This document shows positions 45,804-57,467 of a stretch of 64,000 nt of DNA, in pieces (the first letter of the stretch is position 1; each line of letters starts with the position of its first letter). The stretch covers positions 310,001 through 374,000 of the forward strand of contig NZ_VOIW01000001.1 in assembly GCF_009659625.1 (NCBI RefSeq), given 5' to 3'. A program made the translations under genes and the position numbers. Source of the stretch: Pseudomonas haemolytica. Its GTDB lineage: Bacteria; Pseudomonadota; Gammaproteobacteria; Pseudomonadales; Pseudomonadaceae. Under the pieces are notes generated by a model that worked only from the letters and a program-made list of their open reading frames with translations, ran no database searches and was not told where the DNA came from.

Positions 45804-48800
45804 ATGAATGTCTATTCTCAAGCTTTCAATTTTGGCGCTTATTTAAATGCTGCGGTAGACCCGCGTAGCGGTCAGTACAGTGTGCGAATTAACCTGATGA
45901 CGTTATGCCCGATGGGGCCGTTAGAAGTCAGCCGGAATATCGCGTTGTCGTTTTCCATGCTCTCTGCCGACTCAAGCGTCTATGGCACAGGATGGCGGTT
46001 AAGTAACACTGAGTTTGACAGTGCTCGTTTGCGACTCACGTTGCTGAGCGGAGAACAGTTCAAGGCCCAGAGTATGCCCATTGTGGGTGGAACGCTGGTC
46101 TTCAAAGATCGCAAGCTCAAAGACCTGGTGGTTCGGCGCCCGGATGCCAATACCCTTCATGTGGTTTACAAGGACGGCACTGTCGAGGTGCTGCAGCGCA
46201 CCGATAGCTCCATGCCTTATCGGATTGTGGCGATTGAGTTTGAAAACGGTGAGCGCCTGAAGTGGGAGTATACGCGGGGCGGATCGCTCGAGCGGGTTCT
46301 GGGGCATGATCAGCAAGTATTGTTACTGTTGACCTACTCCAGCGGGCAGCTGGCAATGGTTGACTCAAGGGTCGACGGCGGTCGATATGCTCGTACCCGA
46401 TTCACTTATTCCAATGGTCGGTTGACCGCAGTCACAGCACCTTATGATCGGGACGGCGCCTTGCAAAGTGCCGGCTATGTTTTTGGCTACACGCCCGCAT
46501 TTAGCAATGGCTTGATTGGCATCAACCAAGTGAAGTCGCCGATGGGGGGCGAAGAATTCATCAGGTACATCGAAAAGGGGCACCAATATGGCAATGGCCA
46601 ATATCTCCCACGGGTATTCAGTTGGGTTCAGACACCCGCCAGTAGCCAGGAGCCCATCACCCGAACCTACACCTACAGCACAGGTAGCAATTTTACCGGC
46701 TTCCCCTACTCAGGTGGCTTTCGTGAGGGAGAGGACAATCTGTATCTGATTGGCGGTGACTATAGCTATTGGACTGAAGAGCAATGCATCGATCCGCTGC
46801 TAAACGATACCGTTCTGAGCAGCATCCGTAGTACTTACAACAGGTTTCATTTACTGACCGAAGAGAGATGCCTGCGCGAGGGGACGCTGACTACGACTAA
46901 CGTTGCCTACAATATCAAGCCAGGCCTGTTTGCTGAGCAGCCTGCCAATTTTCAACTTCCCCATACCATCACCAAACGCTATGAGCTGTTTGCCGGTGGC
47001 ACATCACGGGAAGAGACCCAGCATATCGAGACTGACGAATACGGCAATGAGCTGGGCCGCACCGAGGCTTCCGGCGTTCGCACTGAATTCAGCTATTACC
47101 CGATCACTGGCGAGTCAGGTAGATGCCCGGCCGACCCTCATGATTTGTTCCAGCGCTACGTTAAGCAAGAGCACCTTATTCCTGCGGCGCCTACGCCAGC
47201 CGCTCGGCTCACCGAGTACACCTACACCCGCGTACCAATGACTGGCAGCAGTTATTTTGTCTTGCAGGAGTCCAGTAGCCAGGCCGGAGTGTTCAGCATG
47301 CGGCAAAGCTACTATGAAACTCCCGTCGAACTGGCTGGCCGGTTGAAAAGCACTTCCAACACCATTGATGGACTTTCGTTGAGCAGTGACTTCAGTTACA
47401 CCATTACAGGTGACAACCTTGTTGAAAACCGGCGTCTGAAGGGCCGCGAAGGGCAATGGCTGGAGTCGACGCGCACACTCTCACTGACCAATCGACGTTT
47501 GCTGTCAATGAGCCGAGACGGTGGTAGCACCCTGGACCTGGGGTTTGATGTCGGTGGCCGGCTGACGGCGGAAACGGTTTCCTCTGGTAAAGCGCAACAA
47601 GCCTCCCGTCGTTACACCTATCACTTTGCGACGCAAGGCAAGCGTGCCCATTTGATCACCACCGACGCCCAGGATAATCAAGTCATCACCTACTTCGATG
47701 GCTTGGGGCGGCAGGTATCCGAAGCCCAATTGATTGGTGAGGACGAGGAGCGCGTCACCGGAACTTGGCTCTATGACGCGTTGGGACAAACCGTGGAGGT
47801 GGTCAATACCGACTACCTGAATGACGGGCCGCGCTCGTTGAAGAGCACCTACTCCTACAATAGCTGGGGCAACGCCAGCCGTGTGGCGCGTGCCGATGGC
47901 AGTGTGCTGATTGATGAGTACGATCCGTTGCTCAACCTTAAGAGCGAGGGGGTAGAAGGCGCAGAGCGCTTGAAGACCTATTTCAATGAGCATAACCAGC
48001 CAGTGAGGGTGGAACGCCTCGATGCTAGCGAACACGGTGTCCAAGTGGAGTCGCGCACTTACGATGGCCTGGGCCGATGCATGTCGGTGTTGGACGTCAA
48101 CAACAACCTGACCGAGTTTAGCTACGATGCCTTCGACCGCCAGATGACGGTTCATCAAAAACCAGCCGATGGCACCGCCCCTCGCATACGCAAAATGGAC
48201 TATGCACCCGGCATCAGCAGTGAGTCTGCCATCGCACTGACGGTCGATGGCGAGCGGGTGGGCACCCGTACGTACGATAGCCTCGGTCGCATGACCAGTC
48301 AGGCCCACGGAGAGGGGCAAACCACGACCTGGGAATACGAGGCGGGGTGGATGGAGCCTATCGCAATGGTTTCTCCTCGAGGCGCACGTCAAAGCCTGGT
48401 TTACGACAAAGAATTGGATGTACCGACCCGCATTGAGATGACCGGGCTACCGGTGAGTACCTATCGGTATGACCCTGTAGCCGGGACACTGGCACGTTCG
48501 GAGACCAATGGCCTGATTCATGAGTTTTTCCAGGATGTGAACGGCCATCTCGAGAAGGAGCTTCAAACGGCTACCGGTACGTCAGTGACAACACTCTATG
48601 GCTACTCTCCCGGCGGGCGACTGCTGCATCAAACGGCTGCCGATGGCCAGCGTAGCGAGTTGGAGTACGACGCCCAGGGGCGGTTTTCCAAGATGACCAC
48701 GGGCTCCATGGTGATTGAACAGAGCTACGACAACCTGGGCCGGCCGCAGAACTTGACCACCGACTATGACAGCATGCAGATAGTCACCAAAGTGTCTTAT

Positions 48801-50543
48801 GACGCCCTGGGGCGGGAAGCCGAACGCCGCTTCGAGCAGAACGGTACGCTGCTTCAGGTGATGACTTGCACCTATCATGTCAACAGCATGCTGGCGAGCC
48901 GTTTCCTGCACGATGCCAGTTCGCGGGTGGTGATCGGTGAGACGTTCACCTACGACGCCTACCTGCGGCTCAAGACCTACCGTTGCGAAGGCCTCGAACA
49001 CCCTCAGGATCAGATGGGGCGTGGCATCGTCGGGCAGGATTTCAGCTTCGACAGCCTCAATAACATTACCCAGGTGGTCACCTCCTTTGCCGGCGGCACC
49101 CAAGACATTTGCGAACGTTTTTTCACCGGCCCGGATCCCACCCAACTGACACGCTTGACCCACACACTCCCAGTCCAGGATGTCACCCTGACTTATGACG
49201 CTGCGGGCAATTTGTCGGTTGGGCCTTCAGGCCAGTTCTATACGTACAACGAGTTTGAACAGCTGACCGACGTACGGACCGGTGCGTTTCAGTACAGCTA
49301 TCAGTACGACGCAGAATCCCGACAGGTGCTCGCCTCTCGCAGCGGTGAGGCTCCGGTGATGCTGGCGTATGCAGGCGACCGCCTCGAAACCTTGGTTGAA
49401 GGTAATAAAAAGATCCGCTATTTCACCGGTGATGATCAAGTAATGGCGCGTGGTGGTGGCGTGGACGGGCCGCAACTGCATGCCAACGATGCAGCCGGCA
49501 GCGTGCGTGGCCTATCCGCGCCAGGGCAGGCTCATGTGCGGCGGCACTACCTGCCTTACGGCGACACCAAAATTCCGTTGGATGATGGTAAAGCCCGCAC
49601 TATGGCAGACCTGCAACTACCTGCGTTCAATGGTCAGCGACTGGATGCGGCGATCAGGCTCTACTTCCTGGGTAACGGTCGCCGTGCCTACGATCCGGAG
49701 CTGATGATGTTTTTGCAGGCCGACCCGCTGAGTCCTTTTGATGAGGGCGGGATCAACAGCTATGCCTATTGTGCGTGTAACCCGATCAACTTGATGGACC
49801 CAAGCGGGTTGTGGCCTAGCTGGTTGAAGTGGGTGTTGACCGGGGCAGCGTTGGCCCTCTCCCTCGTGACGGTAGGGTTTGGGGCTCCAGCGCTCGCGGG
49901 GGCTGTGGCCGGAGGCGCGACAGCGATGGCTATCGCTTCGAAAGCGGCAATATTAGGTGGTGCTGCGTTGGGTGTCGTCGGAGGAACACTGAGTACGGCA
50001 GCACTGGGGGTTGCCGAGGTCGATAAAGCGATGGGCTGGGACCGCTCGAACCACATTAATAACCTGGGATGGGCGGCGCTCGCATTCTCTGTAGCCTCAT
50101 TAGCTGTGGGGATTGGGGGAGCCTATACCTCGGCGCATATGGCCTATAAGACCGCGGCTGCAAAATTTACCGGCGTTGGAAAACTGGTTGATACGCCCAT
50201 CGGCAGTGCGTTGATGGCTGGGCGCGACCGCATGTTGGGCTTGACCTACAAATTCACCGACAAGGCTGGTATTACCCCGTACAGCCAGGCGTTCGCCAGT
50301 ACGCGGGCTATTTTGAGATTTACCAACCTTGGCCGATCAATCGAAAGTAGGAGCCAGGCGGGGGCGAAGGCTTCCCCTGAGGCCAGCGACGGCAGCTTTT
50401 CTGCTTCGGCTCAGGCCCAGACGCAACCCGCCCTCATCGGCTTGAAAGATATGCCGAGCGGCAGCGTCGAGTATTACCAGGCATTCAGAGACGAGGCCAC
50501 GCGTGTTCGCCAGCCTATTCTGAGGGAGTTGATACAGGCATGA
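45804..50543 (+). CDS. RHS/YD-repeat protein with hydrophobic C-terminal tip
   Basis: A 1,579-residue protein related to TccC-type and RHS polymorphic toxins. It starts 'FNFGAYLNAAVDPRSGQYSV', the usual N-terminal cap in Pseudomonas homologues. Many YD repeats follow ('YDGLGRCMSV', 'YDSLGRMTSQ', 'YDNLGRPQNL', 'YDALGREAER'), and the core closes with 'YAYCACNPINLMDPSGL' near residue 1331. Such repeats form a hollow shell around a C-terminal effector, which is cleaved near the DPSG motif. The tip (about 1335-1579) begins with long Ala/Gly-rich hydrophobic stretches and ends in a polar region; it resembles no enzyme I know. No immunity-like gene follows. A CGGAG ribosome-binding site lies six bases before the ATG. 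Confidence 0.88.
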   Translation: MNVYSQAFNFGAYLNAAVDPRSGQYSVRINLMTLCPMGPLEVSRNIALSFSMLSADSSVYGTGWRLSNTEFDSARLRLTLLSGEQFKAQSMPIVGGTLVFKDRKLKDLVVRRPDANTLHVVYKDGTVEVLQRTDSSMPYRIVAIEFENGERLKWEYTRGGSLERVLGHDQQVLLLLTYSSGQLAMVDSRVDGGRYARTRFTYSNGRLTAVTAPYDRDGALQSAGYVFGYTPAFSNGLIGINQVKSPMGGEEFIRYIEKGHQYGNGQYLPRVFSWVQTPASSQEPITRTYTYSTGSNFTGFPYSGGFREGEDNLYLIGGDYSYWTEEQCIDPLLNDTVLSSIRSTYNRFHLLTEERCLREGTLTTTNVAYNIKPGLFAEQPANFQLPHTITKRYELFAGGTSREETQHIETDEYGNELGRTEASGVRTEFSYYPITGESGRCPADPHDLFQRYVKQEHLIPAAPTPAARLTEYTYTRVPMTGSSYFVLQESSSQAGVFSMRQSYYETPVELAGRLKSTSNTIDGLSLSSDFSYTITGDNLVENRRLKGREGQWLESTRTLSLTNRRLLSMSRDGGSTLDLGFDVGGRLTAETVSSGKAQQASRRYTYHFATQGKRAHLITTDAQDNQVITYFDGLGRQVSEAQLIGEDEERVTGTWLYDALGQTVEVVNTDYLNDGPRSLKSTYSYNSWGNASRVARADGSVLIDEYDPLLNLKSEGVEGAERLKTYFNEHNQPVRVERLDASEHGVQVESRTYDGLGRCMSVLDVNNNLTEFSYDAFDRQMTVHQKPADGTAPRIRKMDYAPGISSESAIALTVDGERVGTRTYDSLGRMTSQAHGEGQTTTWEYEAGWMEPIAMVSPRGARQSLVYDKELDVPTRIEMTGLPVSTYRYDPVAGTLARSETNGLIHEFFQDVNGHLEKELQTATGTSVTTLYGYSPGGRLLHQTAADGQRSELEYDAQGRFSKMTTGSMVIEQSYDNLGRPQNLTTDYDSMQIVTKVSYDALGREAERRFEQNGTLLQVMTCTYHVNSMLASRFLHDASSRVVIGETFTYDAYLRLKTYRCEGLEHPQDQMGRGIVGQDFSFDSLNNITQVVTSFAGGTQDICERFFTGPDPTQLTRLTHTLPVQDVTLTYDAAGNLSVGPSGQFYTYNEFEQLTDVRTGAFQYSYQYDAESRQVLASRSGEAPVMLAYAGDRLETLVEGNKKIRYFTGDDQVMARGGGVDGPQLHANDAAGSVRGLSAPGQAHVRRHYLPYGDTKIPLDDGKARTMADLQLPAFNGQRLDAAIRLYFLGNGRRAYDPELMMFLQADPLSPFDEGGINSYAYCACNPINLMDPSGLWPSWLKWVLTGAALALSLVTVGFGAPALAGAVAGGATAMAIASKAAILGGAALGVVGGTLSTAALGVAEVDKAMGWDRSNHINNLGWAALAFSVASLAVGIGGAYTSAHMAYKTAAAKFTGVGKLVDTPIGSALMAGRDRMLGLTYKFTDKAGITPYSQAFASTRAILRFTNLGRSIESRSQAGAKASPEASDGSFSASAQAQTQPALIGLKDMPSGSVEYYQAFRDEATRVRQPILRELIQA

Positions 50544-50572
50544 GGTGAAGCTTGAGCGCTTGATGCAAACGA

Positions 50573-50663
50573 ATGTGGGAGTGGGCTTGCTCGCGAAAGC
50601 GGTCTGTCAGTTGTAGACGTACTGACTGATCCACCGCTTTCGCGAGCAAGCCCACTCCCACAT
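50573..50663. repeat. REPIN between RHS gene and helicase gene
   Basis: Inverted arms GTGGGAGTGGGCTTGCTCGCG and its complement, with about 47 bases between them. The flanking genes are convergent, so it may also stop transcription from both sides. Confidence 0.9.
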
Positions 50664-50682
50664 TTTTTATTGCGTTTGAACG

Positions 50683-52149
50683 TTAAGGCCGCTTGCGCTC
50701 CACCGCCCGCAACAAATGCGTCGGCGGTGTCTCGCAGCTGATCTTGCGCCCCAGCAGCGTCTCGATCGATGGCAACTGATACGAGTCATCTTCCCCGGCA
50801 AAGCTGATCGACACACCCGCAGCCCCGGCACGCCCGGTACGGCCAATGCGGTGCACGTAGTCGTCCGGCACTTCCGGCAGGGTGAAGTTGATCACGTGGC
50901 TGATGCCGTCGATGTGAATGCCGCGCCCGGCCACGTCGGTGGCCACCAGCACGCGGATCTTGCCTTCGCGGAAACCTTCCAGGGTCTTGATGCGCTTGTG
51001 CTGCGGCACGTCGCCCGACAGTTGCGCGGCGTTGACGCCATCGCGCACCAGGCGTTCTTCGATGCGGCGCACTTCGTCCTTGCGGTTGGCGAACACCATC
51101 ACGCGCTCCCAGCCATTGTCGTTGACCAGGTTGTAGAGCAGCTTGTACTTGTCGGCACCGGCCACGGCGTAGATGTGTTGCTCGACGTTTTCGCTGGCGA
51201 CGTTCAGTGCCTCGATCTCGACGATGGACGGGTCGGTGGTCCACTGCTTGGCGAGGTTCATCACGTCTTCGGTGAAGGTCGCGGAGAACAGCAGGGTCTG
51301 GCGTTCGTTTTTCGGCGGGGTCTGGCGGATGATCTGGCGCACTTGCGGGATAAAGCCCATGTCGAGCATGCGGTCGGCTTCGTCCAGCACCATCACTTCG
51401 ACCATGTCCAGGTGCACGTCGCCGCGCTGGTTGAAGTCCAGCAGGCGGCCCGGGGTGGCGACCAGGATGTCGCAGTGGCGGGCTTCGAGGTGCTTGAGCT
51501 GTTTGTCGAAGTCCATGCCGCCGACGAACGTCATCACGTTGAGGCCGGTGTACTTGGTCAGGTCGGCGGCGTCCTTGGCGATCTGCACCACCAGTTCGCG
51601 GGTGGGGGCGATGATCAGGGCACGTGGCTCACCCATGTAGCGTTCTTTCGGCGGCGGCGTTTGCAGCAGTTGGGTGATGATCGAGATCAGGAAAGCGGCG
51701 GTCTTGCCGGTACCCGTCTGGGCGCGGCCGATGGCGTCTTTGCCCGCCAGGGTGAAGCCCAGCACCTGCGCCTGGATCGGCGTGCAGTAGGGGAAGCCCA
51801 GGTCCTGGATGGCGTGCATCAGTTCCGGGGCGAGTTTGAAGTCGTGGAAGCGGGTCTTGCCTTCCTGGGGTTCGACGACGAAGTCTTCGAGTTTCCACGG
51901 GGTCACGGGCGGCTTGGGCGCGCGTTCGCGGCGTGGCTTGGCCACAGGCGCCGGGGCGATCTCGGCGGGTGTTGCCTGTTCAGGCGGGGTCACCGTGGTT
52001 TTTTTCGGTGAGGCGGCCGGTGCGGTACGGCCGGGCTGTTGACCGTCATGGCGGTTGCCGGGCTTGGGGGCAGGGGCACTGGGAACAGGCGCGAGCGGCT
52101 CAGCCTCGCTTTTGCCGAACATCTTCTTGAGTGCTTTGAGCACGGTCAT
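50683..52149 (-). CDS. rhlB: DEAD-box RNA helicase, RhlB-like
   Basis: A 488-residue ATP-dependent RNA helicase. A low-complexity Ala/Pro/Lys-rich N-terminal region (about residues 14-85) precedes the helicase core. Motifs in order are Q-motif '[11 protein letters not shown]', motif I 'AQTGTGKT', Ia 'PTRELVVQ', Ib 'TPGRLLD', II 'DEAD', III 'SAT', and VI '[10 protein letters not shown]'. The overall look is that of RhlB, which in enterobacteria works in the RNA degradosome, but RhlB and RhlE-type paralogues are hard to separate by eye. No partner gene is adjacent. Confidence 0.85.
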   Translation of the reverse strand: MTVLKALKKMFGKSEAEPLAPVPSAPAPKPGNRHDGQQPGRTAPAASPKKTTVTPPEQATPAEIAPAPVAKPRRERAPKPPVTPWKLEDFVVEPQEGKTRFHDFKLAPELMHAIQDLGFPYCTPIQAQVLGFTLAGKDAIGRAQTGTGKTAAFLISIITQLLQTPPPKERYMGEPRALIIAPTRELVVQIAKDAADLTKYTGLNVMTFVGGMDFDKQLKHLEARHCDILVATPGRLLDFNQRGDVHLDMVEVMVLDEADRMLDMGFIPQVRQIIRQTPPKNERQTLLFSATFTEDVMNLAKQWTTDPSIVEIEALNVASENVEQHIYAVAGADKYKLLYNLVNDNGWERVMVFANRKDEVRRIEERLVRDGVNAAQLSGDVPQHKRIKTLEGFREGKIRVLVATDVAGRGIHIDGISHVINFTLPEVPDDYVHRIGRTGRAGAAGVSISFAGEDDSYQLPSIETLLGRKISCETPPTHLLRAVERKRP

Positions 52150-52245
52150 CTCATTAATTGGTTAAGGAATGTACGCCGGCCAGTGTAATGCAAGAATCGG
52201 GCGCGGCGTAGTGCGTCTGTCGTTCGGCTACATAAACGCCGGTTT

Positions 52246-53247
<1,002 letters not shown>

Positions 53248-54279
53248 ATGAAGGTATTGAAATCCACCCTGGCCATCGTCACTGCGGCGGCTGTACTGGG
53301 TGTCAGTGGTTTTGCCCAGGCGGGCGCCACCCTGGACGCCGTGCAGAAGAAAGGTTTTGTGCAATGTGGCGTGAGTGACGGCTTGCCGGGCTTCTCGGTG
53401 CCGGATGCCAGCGGCAAGATCCTCGGGATCGACGCTGACTACTGCCGCGCCGTGGCCGCTGCGGTTTTCGGTGACGCCACCAAGGTCAAGTTCAGCCAGT
53501 TGAACGCCAAGGAGCGTTTCACCGCGCTGCAATCGGGTGAAGTCGACATCCTGTCGCGCAACACCACCATGACCAGCTCTCGCGATGCGGGCATGGGCCT
53601 GAAATTCCCGGGTTTCATCACCTACTACGACGGCATCGGCTTTTTGGTCAACAGCAAGCTCGGCGTGAAAAGCGCCAAGGAACTGGACGGTGCAACCATC
53701 TGCATCCAGGCCGGTACCACCACTGAGCTGAACGTTTCCGATTACTTCCGCGCCAACAACCTCAAGTACACCCCGATCACCTTCGACACCTCCGATGAAA
53801 GCGCCAAGTCGCTGGAGTCCGGGCGTTGCGACGTGCTGACTTCCGACAAGTCGCAACTGTTCGCCCAGCGCAGCAAACTGGCCGCGCCGAAAGACTACGT
53901 GGTGCTGCCAGAAACCATCTCCAAGGAGCCACTGGGCCCGGTGGTGCGTAACGGCGACGACGAGTGGCTGGCCATCGTGCGCTGGGTGGGCTATGCGATG
54001 CTCAACGCAGAAGAGGCCGGTGTGACCTCCAAGAACGTTGAAGCTGAAGCGAAGTCGACCAAGAACCCCGACGTCGCGCGCCTGCTCGGTGCTGACGGCG
54101 AATACGGCAAAGACCTGAAGGTGAAGAAGGATTGGGTCGTACAGATCGTCAAGCAGGTTGGCAACTACGGTGAAATGTTTGAGCGCAACCTGGGCAAGAG
54201 CACGCCGCTGGAAATCGACCGTGGCTTGAACGCGCTGTGGAACAACGGCGGCATCCAATACGCACCCCCTGTGCGCTGA
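53248..54279 (+). CDS. aapJ: AapJ, amino-acid-binding periplasmic protein
   Basis: A 343-residue periplasmic binding protein of the general L-amino-acid ABC importer. The signal peptide ends at 'SGFAQAGAT'. Family-3 binding-protein features include 'GFVQCGVSDGLPGFSVPD', 'LSRNTTMTSSRD' and 'GRCDVLTSDKSQL'. The length is typical of AapJ and longer than ordinary amino-acid binding proteins. It is the first gene of a four-gene operon (aapJQMP); the 72-base gap to aapQ holds a small inverted repeat (CACCCGGTGG...CCGCCGGGTG) that may limit read-through so that the binding protein is made in excess. Confidence 0.93.
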   Translation: MKVLKSTLAIVTAAAVLGVSGFAQAGATLDAVQKKGFVQCGVSDGLPGFSVPDASGKILGIDADYCRAVAAAVFGDATKVKFSQLNAKERFTALQSGEVDILSRNTTMTSSRDAGMGLKFPGFITYYDGIGFLVNSKLGVKSAKELDGATICIQAGTTTELNVSDYFRANNLKYTPITFDTSDESAKSLESGRCDVLTSDKSQLFAQRSKLAAPKDYVVLPETISKEPLGPVVRNGDDEWLAIVRWVGYAMLNAEEAGVTSKNVEAEAKSTKNPDVARLLGADGEYGKDLKVKKDWVVQIVKQVGNYGEMFERNLGKSTPLEIDRGLNALWNNGGIQYAPPVR

Positions 54280-54351
54280 TCGCTGATGGTTCTATCACCC
54301 GGTGGGCCAACCGCCGGGTGATGTCCTGTTCCATTATTTTCGGGGCACTCC

Positions 54352-55533
54352 ATGCAAAATCAAATCGGCGCACCCAAGCAGAAGCTCAGCTTCAGCGATC
54401 CCAAAGTGCGTGCGTGGCTATTCCAGATCATCACGATTGTGGCGGTGGTCTCGCTGGGCTGGTACTTGTTCCATAACACCCAGACCAACATGCAACACCG
54501 GGGCATTACCTCGGGTTTCGACTTTCTTGAGCGCAGTGCCGGCTTCGGCATCGCGCAGCACCTGATCGACTACACCGAATCGGACAGCTATGCACGGGTG
54601 TTTGTGATCGGCTTGCTCAATACCCTGCTGGTGTCCGCTATCGGTGTGGTCCTGGCAACCCTGCTCGGCTTCATCATCGGCGTGGCGCGCTTGTCACCCA
54701 ACTGGATGATCAACAAGTTGGCGACGGTTTATGTGGAAGTATTCCGCAATATCCCGCCGCTGCTACAGATCCTGTTCTGGTATTTCGCGGTGTTCCTGAC
54801 CATGCCGTTGCCGCGTAACAGCCATAACTTTGGCGATACCTTCTTTATGAGCGCCCGGGGCCTGAATATGCCGGCCGCGCTGGCGTCTGAGGGTTTCTGG
54901 CCGTTTGTTGCCAGCATCGTCGTCGCCATCGTGGCAATCGTACTGATGACGCGTTGGGCCAATAAGCGCTTTGAAGCCACCGGTGTACCGTTCCATAAGT
55001 TCTGGGTCGGCCTGGCGCTGCTCATCGTGATTCCGGCGTTGTGCACCTTGGTCTTCGGCGCACCGTTGCACTGGGAAATGCCAAGGCTGGCGGGCTTCAA
55101 CTTTGTCGGCGGCTGGGTGTTGATCCCCGAACTGCTGGCACTGACCCTGGCGCTGACCGTCTACACGGCTGCGTTTATCGCCGAGATCGTGCGCTCGGGT
55201 ATCCAGTCTGTGAGCCACGGCCAGACTGAAGCTGCGCGTTCCCTTGGCATGCGCCCAGGTCCCACGCTGCGCAAGGTCATCATCCCGCAAGCCCTGCGGG
55301 TGATCATCCCGCCGCTGACCAGCCAATACCTCAACCTGGCGAAAAACTCGTCGTTGGCCGCCGGTATCGGCTATCCGGAAATGGTGTCGCTGTTCGCCGG
55401 CACGGTGCTCAACCAGACCGGTCAGTCGATTGAAGTCATCGCTATAACCATGAGCGTTTACCTGGCGATCAGCATCAGCATTTCCCTGCTGATGAACGGG
55501 TACAACAAGCGCATTGCGCTGATCGAGCGGTGA
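54352..55533 (+). CDS. aapQ: AapQ, amino-acid ABC permease
   Basis: A 393-residue inner-membrane permease of the HisM/GlnP type with the long extra region typical of AapQ. The ABC-permease motif is seen in 'SVSHGQTEAARSLGMRPG' (EAA loop, about 298-315). 'VEVFRNIPPLLQILFWYFAV' is the conserved permease start motif. It pairs with AapM to form the transport channel. It is followed by aapM after ten bases. Confidence 0.95.
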   Translation: MQNQIGAPKQKLSFSDPKVRAWLFQIITIVAVVSLGWYLFHNTQTNMQHRGITSGFDFLERSAGFGIAQHLIDYTESDSYARVFVIGLLNTLLVSAIGVVLATLLGFIIGVARLSPNWMINKLATVYVEVFRNIPPLLQILFWYFAVFLTMPLPRNSHNFGDTFFMSARGLNMPAALASEGFWPFVASIVVAIVAIVLMTRWANKRFEATGVPFHKFWVGLALLIVIPALCTLVFGAPLHWEMPRLAGFNFVGGWVLIPELLALTLALTVYTAAFIAEIVRSGIQSVSHGQTEAARSLGMRPGPTLRKVIIPQALRVIIPPLTSQYLNLAKNSSLAAGIGYPEMVSLFAGTVLNQTGQSIEVIAITMSVYLAISISISLLMNGYNKRIALIER

Positions 55534-55543
55534 GGAAACACGC

Positions 55544-56641
55544 ATGAGTACGCATACGTTCAAACCTGACATGCCGCCGCCGGGCAGGGTCTTCGGCCCG
55601 ATGGCGTGGATGCGCGCCAACCTGTTTTCGAGTTGGCTCAACACCCTGCTGACATTGCTGGCGATCTATCTGGTGTACCTGGTGGTGCCACCCCTTGTGC
55701 AGTGGGCAATCCTCGACGCGAACTGGATCGGCACCACCCAGGCCGATTGCACCAGGCAGGGTGCCTGCTGGGTGTTTATCCAACAGCGCTTCGGGCAGTT
55801 CATGTACGGCTACTACCCCAGCGACCTGCGCTGGCGCGTGGACCTTACCGTTTGGCTGGCCATTGTCGGCGCGGCGCCGTTGTTCATCTCGCGCCTGCAG
55901 CGCAAGGCGATCTACGGCCTGAGCTTCCTGGTGGTGTACCCGATCGTGGCTTTCTTCCTGTTGCATGGTGGCGTCTTTGGCTTGACCAACGTGGCTACCT
56001 ACCAATGGGGCGGGCTGATGCTGACCCTGGTGATCGCCACTGTCGGCATCGCCGGCGCTTTACCGCTGGGCATCATGCTGGCGTTGGGGCGGCGCTCGAC
56101 TATGCCGGCGATTCGGGTGATCTGTGTGACCTTCATCGAGTTCTGGCGCGGCGTACCGTTGATCACCGTGCTGTTCATGGCCTCGGTGATGCTGCCGCTG
56201 TTCCTGCCTGAAGGCATGAACTTCGACAAGCTGCTGCGGGCACTGATCGGCGTGATCCTGTTCCAGTCGGCCTACGTGGCCGAAGTGGTGCGTGGTGGTT
56301 TGCAGGCGATTCCCAAGGGGCAGTACGAAGCGGCTGCGGCGATGGGCCTGGGCTACTGGCGCAGCATGGGCCTGGTGATTCTGCCGCAAGCCCTGAAGCT
56401 GGTGATACCGGGCATCGTCAACACGTTCATTGCGCTGTTCAAGGACACCAGCCTTGTGATCATCATCGGCCTGTTCGACCTGCTCAACAGCGTCAAGCAA
56501 GCCGCCGCCGACCCCAAATGGTTGGGCATGGCCACTGAAGGCTACGTGTTCGCTGCCCTGGTGTTCTGGATTTTCTGTTTTGGTATGTCGCGCTATTCCA
56601 TGCATCTGGAACGCAAGCTCGACACAGGCCACAAGCGTTAG
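55544..56641 (+). CDS. aapM: AapM, amino-acid ABC permease
   Basis: A 365-residue second permease subunit. The motifs are '[18 protein letters not shown]' and the EAA loop '[18 protein letters not shown]'. '[15 protein letters not shown]' near the C-terminus is characteristic. Its N-terminal region contains membrane helices preceded by '[20 protein letters not shown]'. It is transcribed with aapQ and aapP. Confidence 0.95.
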   Translation: MSTHTFKPDMPPPGRVFGPMAWMRANLFSSWLNTLLTLLAIYLVYLVVPPLVQWAILDANWIGTTQADCTRQGACWVFIQQRFGQFMYGYYPSDLRWRVDLTVWLAIVGAAPLFISRLQRKAIYGLSFLVVYPIVAFFLLHGGVFGLTNVATYQWGGLMLTLVIATVGIAGALPLGIMLALGRRSTMPAIRVICVTFIEFWRGVPLITVLFMASVMLPLFLPEGMNFDKLLRALIGVILFQSAYVAEVVRGGLQAIPKGQYEAAAAMGLGYWRSMGLVILPQALKLVIPGIVNTFIALFKDTSLVIIIGLFDLLNSVKQAAADPKWLGMATEGYVFAALVFWIFCFGMSRYSMHLERKLDTGHKR

Positions 56642-56652
56642 GAGTTCTTTTT

Positions 56653-57417
56653 ATGAGCGAAGCAATCAAACAGCCTGTGAGCCCTGAAGGCATTATCCAG
56701 ATGCAGGGCGTCAACAAGTGGTACGGCCAGTTCCACGTGTTGAAAGACATCAACCTCAACGTCAAGCAGGGCGAGCGCATCGTGCTGTGCGGCCCGTCGG
56801 GTTCGGGCAAGTCCACCACCATCCGCTGCCTCAACCGTCTGGAAGAACACCAGCAGGGCCGCATCGTGGTCGATGGTGTGGAACTGACCAGCGACCTCAA
56901 GCAGATCGAAGCGATCCGCCGTGAAGTTGGCATGGTGTTCCAGCACTTCAACCTGTTCCCGCACCTGACCATCCTGCAGAACTGCACGTTGGCGCCGATG
57001 TGGGTGCGCAAGATGCCCAAGCGCCAGGCCGAGGAAATCGCCATGCACTACCTGGAGCGCGTGCGCATCCCGGAGCAGGCGCACAAGTTCCCGGGGCAAC
57101 TGTCCGGCGGCCAGCAACAGCGCGTGGCGATTGCCCGTGCCTTGTGCATGAAACCGAAAATCATGTTGTTCGATGAACCGACTTCGGCGCTGGACCCGGA
57201 AATGGTCAAGGAAGTGTTGGACACCATGATCAGCCTGGCCGAAGACGGCATGACCATGCTGTGTGTGACCCACGAAATGGGCTTTGCCCGCACCGTGGCC
57301 AACCGCGTGATCTTCATGGACAAGGGCGAGATCGTGGAACAGGCGGCGCCGAATGACTTCTTTGACAACCCGCAGAATGAGCGGACCCAGTTGTTCTTGA
57401 GCCAGATTCTGCATTGA
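56653..57417 (+). CDS. aapP: AapP, amino-acid ABC transporter ATPase
   Basis: A 254-residue cytoplasmic ATPase of the polar amino-acid class. Walker A is 'GPSGSGKST', the signature is 'LSGGQQQR', Walker B with the D-loop is '[12 protein letters not shown]', and the H-loop His is in 'VTHEMGFAR'. It powers the AapQM permease. It is the last gene of the operon, and a strong terminator follows 16 bases after the stop. Confidence 0.96.
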   Translation: MSEAIKQPVSPEGIIQMQGVNKWYGQFHVLKDINLNVKQGERIVLCGPSGSGKSTTIRCLNRLEEHQQGRIVVDGVELTSDLKQIEAIRREVGMVFQHFNLFPHLTILQNCTLAPMWVRKMPKRQAEEIAMHYLERVRIPEQAHKFPGQLSGGQQQRVAIARALCMKPKIMLFDEPTSALDPEMVKEVLDTMISLAEDGMTMLCVTHEMGFARTVANRVIFMDKGEIVEQAAPNDFFDNPQNERTQLFLSQILH

Positions 57418-57433
57418 GCGATGTTTGAACAAG

Positions 57434-57463
57434 TAAACCCGGCCTGGTGCCGGGTTTATTTTT
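57434..57463 (+). terminator. Rho-independent terminator after aapP
   Basis: TAAACCCGGC pairs with GCCGGGTTTA around a five-base loop and is followed by TTTTTTG. The A/T flanks could also end the convergent mqsRA transcript. Confidence 0.9.
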
Positions 57464-57467
57464 TGGG

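Noticed and set aside
4434..50663. Scattered ~90-base inverted repeats considered as CRISPR or IS remnants
   Set aside because: They are single dispersed REP doublets with short spacers, no regular arrays, no cas genes and no transposase; the pattern is that of Pseudomonas REPINs.
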